Positions 59,311 through 64,000 of a stretch of DNA of 64,000 bases are shown here, in pieces. The DNA lies in the NCBI GenBank assembly GCA_032209605.1, contig JASFXZ010000001.1, forward strand, positions 20,354,256 to 20,418,255, written 5' to 3'. The stretch is from Mactromeris polynyma (taxonomy: Eukaryota > Mollusca > Bivalvia > Venerida > Mactridae). How positions within the stretch are numbered: the first letter of the stretch is position 1; each line of letters opens with the position of its first letter. The position numbers and the translations under genes are program-made. Under the pieces are notes generated by a model. That model made no database searches. It was not told where the DNA came from and was given only the letters and a program-made list of their open reading frames with translations.

Positions 59311-60019
59311 ACTGACTGGTCTATTAAATCAGCTTCTCTTAACCAATCGATTGAAAAACATATTTTCAACTACATGTAGTCTATTTTTGTGTTAAATAAA
59401 ATGTTACCCTTTTGAAGATACGCTCGTACGTTCCGTATTACAAAATATATAATATCTATCCGCAATAAATGAACAGTTTCGGTAAATTTACTGAAACAAA
59501 TTTAGCCAAAAAGTTTATAAACGCACATTTTGATGTATTTCCCACTTTGTGAACACTTGACATGTTGTCGTTACAGAATATCTCCTGGACAAAAAGCGAC
59601 ACAACTGGCCGATTTATCATGAAAGATCCGCGTTTTATCACGAGTTACCTTTTATAGAAGTTTATTTATTACCTGTTTTTATTTCTCAGCCATTATTCCA
59701 CCTGTTTAACGACACAATCTGGAATATTTATTGGCAGACGACACTTAAAAGTTTATCAATATTGTATGATTCCTTTTAACCTTAATTTTTCAGTACTTTG
59801 TGAAAGTTTGCGTAACAAAAGTCGGTAGAGGGGCAATTATCTTTAGACAGAGCGTCCATCTTAAAATTGATAAAATGACATAAAATATCAAAAACATGAT
59901 TACTTAAGTGAAGACGAGCTAGGTTAAAATGGATAAGAAAGGTCAATAACATTTGAACTCTACCGTAAGTAGTGGTATAAGCTCAAGGGGTTTAAACGGG
60001 CTGATCCTATGTTTTAAAT

Positions 60020-60137
60020 TCTCTATAAAGCGACTACCCTTGGGACCTTAAAAACTGGTCTCATTTTTTTAGATGGTCTTAATATTGAGATTGAATAAAG
60101 ATCAAAATAGTGAAAATGGATTTAACAGGTTTAACTG
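60020..60137. mobile_element. Family 1 MITE, copy 8 (decayed)
   Basis: Left end lost; keeps CCCTTGGGACCTTAAAAACTGG, GGTCTTAATATTGAG and TTTAACTG-TA. Confidence 0.5.
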
Positions 60138-61079
60138 TATTTATCATAGAGAAAATTTTAGCTCGTCTGTTTCGGAAAAACGAAACTAGATACTGTCGTA
60201 GCTTGATCGCCGTTTGTTAAAAATGTCGTGTTTAGCTCAGTTTCTGAGAAAGAATACGTTCAAATGATAATGTGACACGCAGACGAGCGTCTACATCCGC
60301 GTGTGGCACTCTTGTCCAGTGTGTCACTGTTTTCCACAGTTCTTCTTTATCTAGAGTAAATAAATACATACCATTATACCATCCATTTGGTTGCTATGGA
60401 GATTCCCTCCCAGTAGCCCGGATGTTCGGGAACCCAAATTTAAACACCTTGGTCTGTTCTGTTCATGTACTTTCCAATCTCTTCTCAATTCCTTTTCTTT
60501 TATATCACTAACATAACTCTAAACTATTCCTGAATTCTACGCTACCTGTTTGACAAAACCTGATATTCGATTGAAACAAACAACAATGGTCTGATAATAT
60601 TATATAAACTCTAGCGTCATCGGTCACTGGAAGGGTGACACAAACATGCTTTCTGTATGTGTTATAAGCAAGGCAGAATTTCGAGACTTCGACACCAATA
60701 TTGAAAATAATTGTCAAAAACTGTCAAATCAGCCTGGAAAAGAATAATATAAGAATAGCGAGGTAAATTTCTGGCTATGTTGGTATTATATTGTGGCTAA
60801 CATTAATGTTGTTAGGTTGTGACCGAAATCCGATTAATGAGAATATTGTACATACAATGTATATGAACAAAATCCTATTTTTCATGTTTGTTTGTTATAG
60901 AAATGGTGTTGCTTAAATGGTTATATAACAAAGAAGATTTATGATTAGGGAGCTTTTTAATGACGTCATACGGGAACGGGTTGTGAAGGAGGATGGGGTG
61001 TACTGAGTATAATAATTTATTGTAACCATCAAATGTCCGTAAAGAAAATGAACGCAAAAAATACCCAATATACAGTATA
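60138..61079. other. Intergenic, nothing recognised
   Basis: A plus ORF near 60.3 kb (79 codons) has no recognised motif or splice support. Confidence 0.4.
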
Positions 61080-61181
61080 CAGTAAAACCTCCATAATAAG
61101 ACCACCATTGGGACCCTTGAAAACTGGTCTTAATATTAAGGTGGTCTTATTATTGAGGTAGTCTTTAAGTGAGGTTTACTG
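61080..61181. mobile_element. Family 1 MITE, copy 9 (minimal)
   Basis: CAGTAAAACCTCCATAATAA ... GTCTTTAAGTGAGGTTTACTG, TA both sides; about 100 bp, the shortest intact form. Confidence 0.75.
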
Positions 61182-62064
61182 TACATCATTATTCAGATCG
61201 GAGACTCAAAATCACCAAATTTCAGATTCAGCCGTCTGAGCGCTGAGTATAGGTCAGTACTTCGGTCCCGGGTCATACCGGGACATGGCTATAGCTAGTC
61301 ATTGCATGTAAAGTATACTTTGTACAGTATTATCGACTGAATGTTTTCGTTCCATTTCAAACACTTTGTCTTTATTATTATTTTATTACTCGTCACTGTG
61401 CTGCGTAGAACATTCGTGTGTTAATCAATCAATAAATATTGTTTATTTTGATGTTCATAAAGATTTATTGTCATTTTGATGAGCGAATGTGTTTCCACCC
61501 GTTCCTGAAGGAGAATTTTATCGTTGTTCATATAAACAGTGTCATAAAATGTATTGTTTCCTATGAAACAGATACCTGCGTATCAGTTTTATTATGTTTG
61601 TGCTTGTAAAACATTCTGATATGCTGGAAAAATATGATGCTTATTTTATTTCAGTTATTGAATTTCTGGTAAGGGGTAAATATACAAACGTATGATAACA
61701 TTACTTCTCATGGTGTTTGTTATATCGGTCACAGAACTATAAATTCATAGCTACAGAGTGCTTAAATTATAATGATCAATTTAGTATCTAGTAGCCTACT
61801 ATGTTATTTTGCTAGTTGGCTACATATTTACTTGTTGGGTTTGTAAGAAGTTTATGTGCGCTGTTAGAAACAAAGTTACTAACTTTATTTACGCATCAAC
61901 ATCATATTTATACGAATGATTGGACTTTAAAGATGTGCGTGTATAAGCGTTCAAAATCACAATTCAAATTTTAAGACATGACCTACTATTGCATAAAATA
62001 TACATGTACAACAAAAACATACTTATCGACCCATTACATGAAACAGATCGCATCCGAAATGTAC
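61182..62064. other. Intergenic, nothing recognised
   Basis: No gene or repeat family found. Confidence 0.4.
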
Positions 62065-62335
62065 GAAAGACCATTGGTGACATTCACATTTCATCATTTC
62101 TCTCCCCTAGAAAAAGTCGTCACGTTTCAATTTCGCAAATTGATAATTTGGAATTCTTGAAATCACGGATTCAACTACGCGAATTCATAATTTTGTATTC
62201 GTGATTTAATGAAATAACGATTTCTAGCAACCTCACGAATTCATAATCTTGAAATCATGAATTCATGATTTCGTAAGAGGAAATCTTGACATCGTGAGAG
62301 AAACGATAAAGTTTGAATGTCACCACCGGTAGAAA
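62065..62335. mobile_element. GAATTC-foldback element, copy 3
   Basis: ACGAAAGACCATTGGTGACAT ... GTTTGAATGTCACCACCGGTA, with diverged GAATTCAT-TTTGAAATC units inside. The most decayed of the three copies. Confidence 0.6.
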
Positions 62336-62642
62336 TGTGTGTAGGCCTATGTAATATATTGGCGGGAACGAGGCTCTTCCGGGTTTTCCAGAACCGATGT
62401 AAACGCGAGAATTCTCGGTCTGTTATGCAAGAATTATTTGTCTGGTATGACTGATACGTATAATATTAAATTATAGGCCTACTCTGGTATCAATAGGCTA
62501 ACTTTAAAACCATTCACAGAATAATTAAAACTATAATAGTGCAAATGGAGAGATCGTTTATAGAGCTAAACAAAGTTTATACTATTGATTAAAAAGTGTT
62601 GACTTCATCCATGCATGCATATTAATGGACAGTTCAGTGAAT

Positions 62643-62677
62643 CAAAGACCTAAATACCAGTATTTATAGGTCTTTGA
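62643..62677. repeat. Small hairpin
   Basis: TCAAAGACCTAAATAC and TATTTATAGGTCTTTGA are inverted around a short loop. Confidence 0.7.
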
Positions 62678-63277
62678 GTGAATGAATAGCATGGAATCAG
62701 TCCGGTACTTCATATTTTTCAGATATTGAGTCCCGACAATTTTGGTTGTGTAATCGTGCAAATACTTAATTCAATTTCGATTTCTATTTTTTTAAATACG
62801 CTTTTATAGCTATATACTATATTCGATATGTTCACACATTGACGAACTTCAAGTACTTTGATTTTGCAAAAGTGAAAGTAGAAAATTCGATACTTCTCAC
62901 GCAGAACACCGGTTGGAATTGTTTACCAAAACGTGTTTCAGTTTCATTTCATTTATTGTTGTTTATTTTGTTAATGAAACGTGTTTAATAGTCAAACGTG
63001 GGGTAATCATGTTTGTGAATAAATGTGTTTTTGAAACTTAGGAAGAAAACTGTTTTGCAGCTTTTATTCAATATTTTATGTCACGGTAAACATATGCCAT
63101 GCATTTGCATGATTTGTCTAGTACTGAACTATGGGAGGCAATTAATTGTAACAAGCGGAGGTAGAAAACCGTACAAAGTAGCAGTATATAAATCTGAAGT
63201 TTCTTTGCTTCACTGGAGTCCTTAGCTTTATACATGTATATTGTGTTTGGGAATAACGCGAGTTGACAGCCATTGAA

Positions 63278-63365
63278 ATGTCAGTTATTGCACAGACTGA
63301 AGATGGTTGTATTTTGGATCACAGAAATTTCTCAACATTGACAGTTGATGCAGAGAAGTCGTCAG
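63278..63365 (+). CDS. Possible first coding exon, unknown gene
   Basis: From ATG the frame reads MSVIAQTEDGCILDHRNFST + LTVDAEKSS and ends at G|gtataatt, a usable donor, 29 codons plus one base. The mixed polar/hydrophobic composition and higher GC than the surroundings look coding. I do not recognise the protein, and the next exon would be beyond the window. A just-upstream ORF ending GGRKPYKVAVYKSEVSLLHW (stop at 63225) has a similar look but is not in frame with it. Confidence 0.3.
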
Positions 63366-63426
63366 GTATAATTGAACTGTTGAATATGTAGTAACTGAAT
63401 GTGGTAATTTATGACTGTAGCAAGTA

Positions 63427-63515
63427 TGTCAATTACTGAGGCCTTATTTGCAAACCCATGATTCCTGTAGTAAGCATGTCAATTACTGAGGCCTTATTTG
63501 CAAACCCATGATGCT
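63427..63515. repeat. Tandem duplication of 50 bp
   Basis: ATGTCAATTACTGAGGCCTT + ATTTGCAAACCCATGAT occurs twice, 50 bp apart, virtually identical. Confidence 0.9.
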
Positions 63516-63592
63516 CTCAACACTAGTATGATGATCATCCCTACTAAATAAACAAATACAGCTGTCACCTTTGAAGTAAATCAAGAGGCAAA

Positions 63593-63655
63593 AATGGTGC
63601 CTGAAATGGGACTTGAACACACACAGAGCTCTACTGACTGAGCTTACTGGGTGGC
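63593..63655 (-). mobile_element. tRNA-like SINE head, minus strand
   Basis: Minus strand: CCACCCAGTAAGCTCAGTCA + GTAGAGCTC (A box) and GTTCAAGTCCC (B box, 63608-63618). Head resembles SINE B; a body was not delimited before the window end. Confidence 0.5.
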
Positions 63656-64000
63656 TGTCTAACCCTTGACCACTAAGTAAATGCTGATAGGGTCAGTTTG
63701 TAACACTAGGTAGCAGGGGTTCCACTAGGTGCTGAATCTCAATTGTCATTTAGATAATTTTTGACCGGATATTACCATTTTAAATTTACCCTTGAGCCAG
63801 AATCCTTAGGGTCAAATTGTGTTTTCTTTGGAAATTCAGGGGTGAAAGGGTCAACTCCAGGGTTAAATGGAATCCCTGGGTAGGTTGTTGCTAAATGCTG
63901 AAATGCTGCAGTGTTAAGAATAATTCAAAGGAAAGTAAGTAAAAGACAGTATGACTTCCTGGATCCAAGTATAAAACAATGTGCAGGAGAGATGCACCAT

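Overview
This is AT-rich, intron-rich animal DNA, most likely from a mollusc and probably a bivalve. The evidence is spliced metazoan genes with small exons, large introns full of non-autonomous transposons, tRNA-derived SINEs, frequent ACATGTA-type runs, and a CARD protein and an ELOVL elongase that read like lophotrochozoan versions. The species call is inference. Nothing bacterial, viral or organellar was seen.

Layout. (1) At the left edge (1-510, minus) is the first coding exon of a rhodopsin-type GPCR that reads like a prostaglandin E receptor of EP4 type; it runs off the window. (2) About 0.5-28.9 kb is gene-poor. It holds small transposon copies, SINEs, a 2.9-kb minisatellite of about 58 bp (8.6-11.5 kb) and a short Tc1-like helix-turn-helix relic (22.1 kb). 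(3) From 28,903 to 42,321 (minus) lies a complete seven-exon very-long-chain fatty-acid elongase of ELOVL4/PUFA type. Its exons were joined by eye into a 268-residue protein with all the family motifs and a C-terminal KKTA ER signal, with a 5' UTR exon near 44.2 kb. Its last intron is 8.1 kb, and more than half of that is a 41-bp satellite. (4) From 50,397 to 56,215 (minus) is a CARD plus coiled-coil gene with six coding exons. Two more exons at 47.4-48.1 kb probably supply an alternative C-terminus rich in RRxS kinase sites. Intron 1 carries a 22-bp minisatellite that appears to have grown inside a SINE. A 30-bp inverted copy of the CARD start codon region lies 650 bp upstream. (5) From 56.2 to 64 kb is intergenic, with a 28-bp minisatellite, more transposons and one possible first exon on the plus strand near 63.3 kb.

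The genes do not form a pathway in an operon sense. An EP-type receptor and a PUFA elongase both touch eicosanoid/PUFA biology, but they are about 28 kb apart and I treat this as coincidence. The densest new information is in the repeats: at least eight families of palindromic or TIR elements, several inside gene introns, one carrying perfect TGACGTCA (CRE) palindromes, and four long minisatellites. All joins were made by reading GT/AG sites and phases, with no alignments or transcripts.
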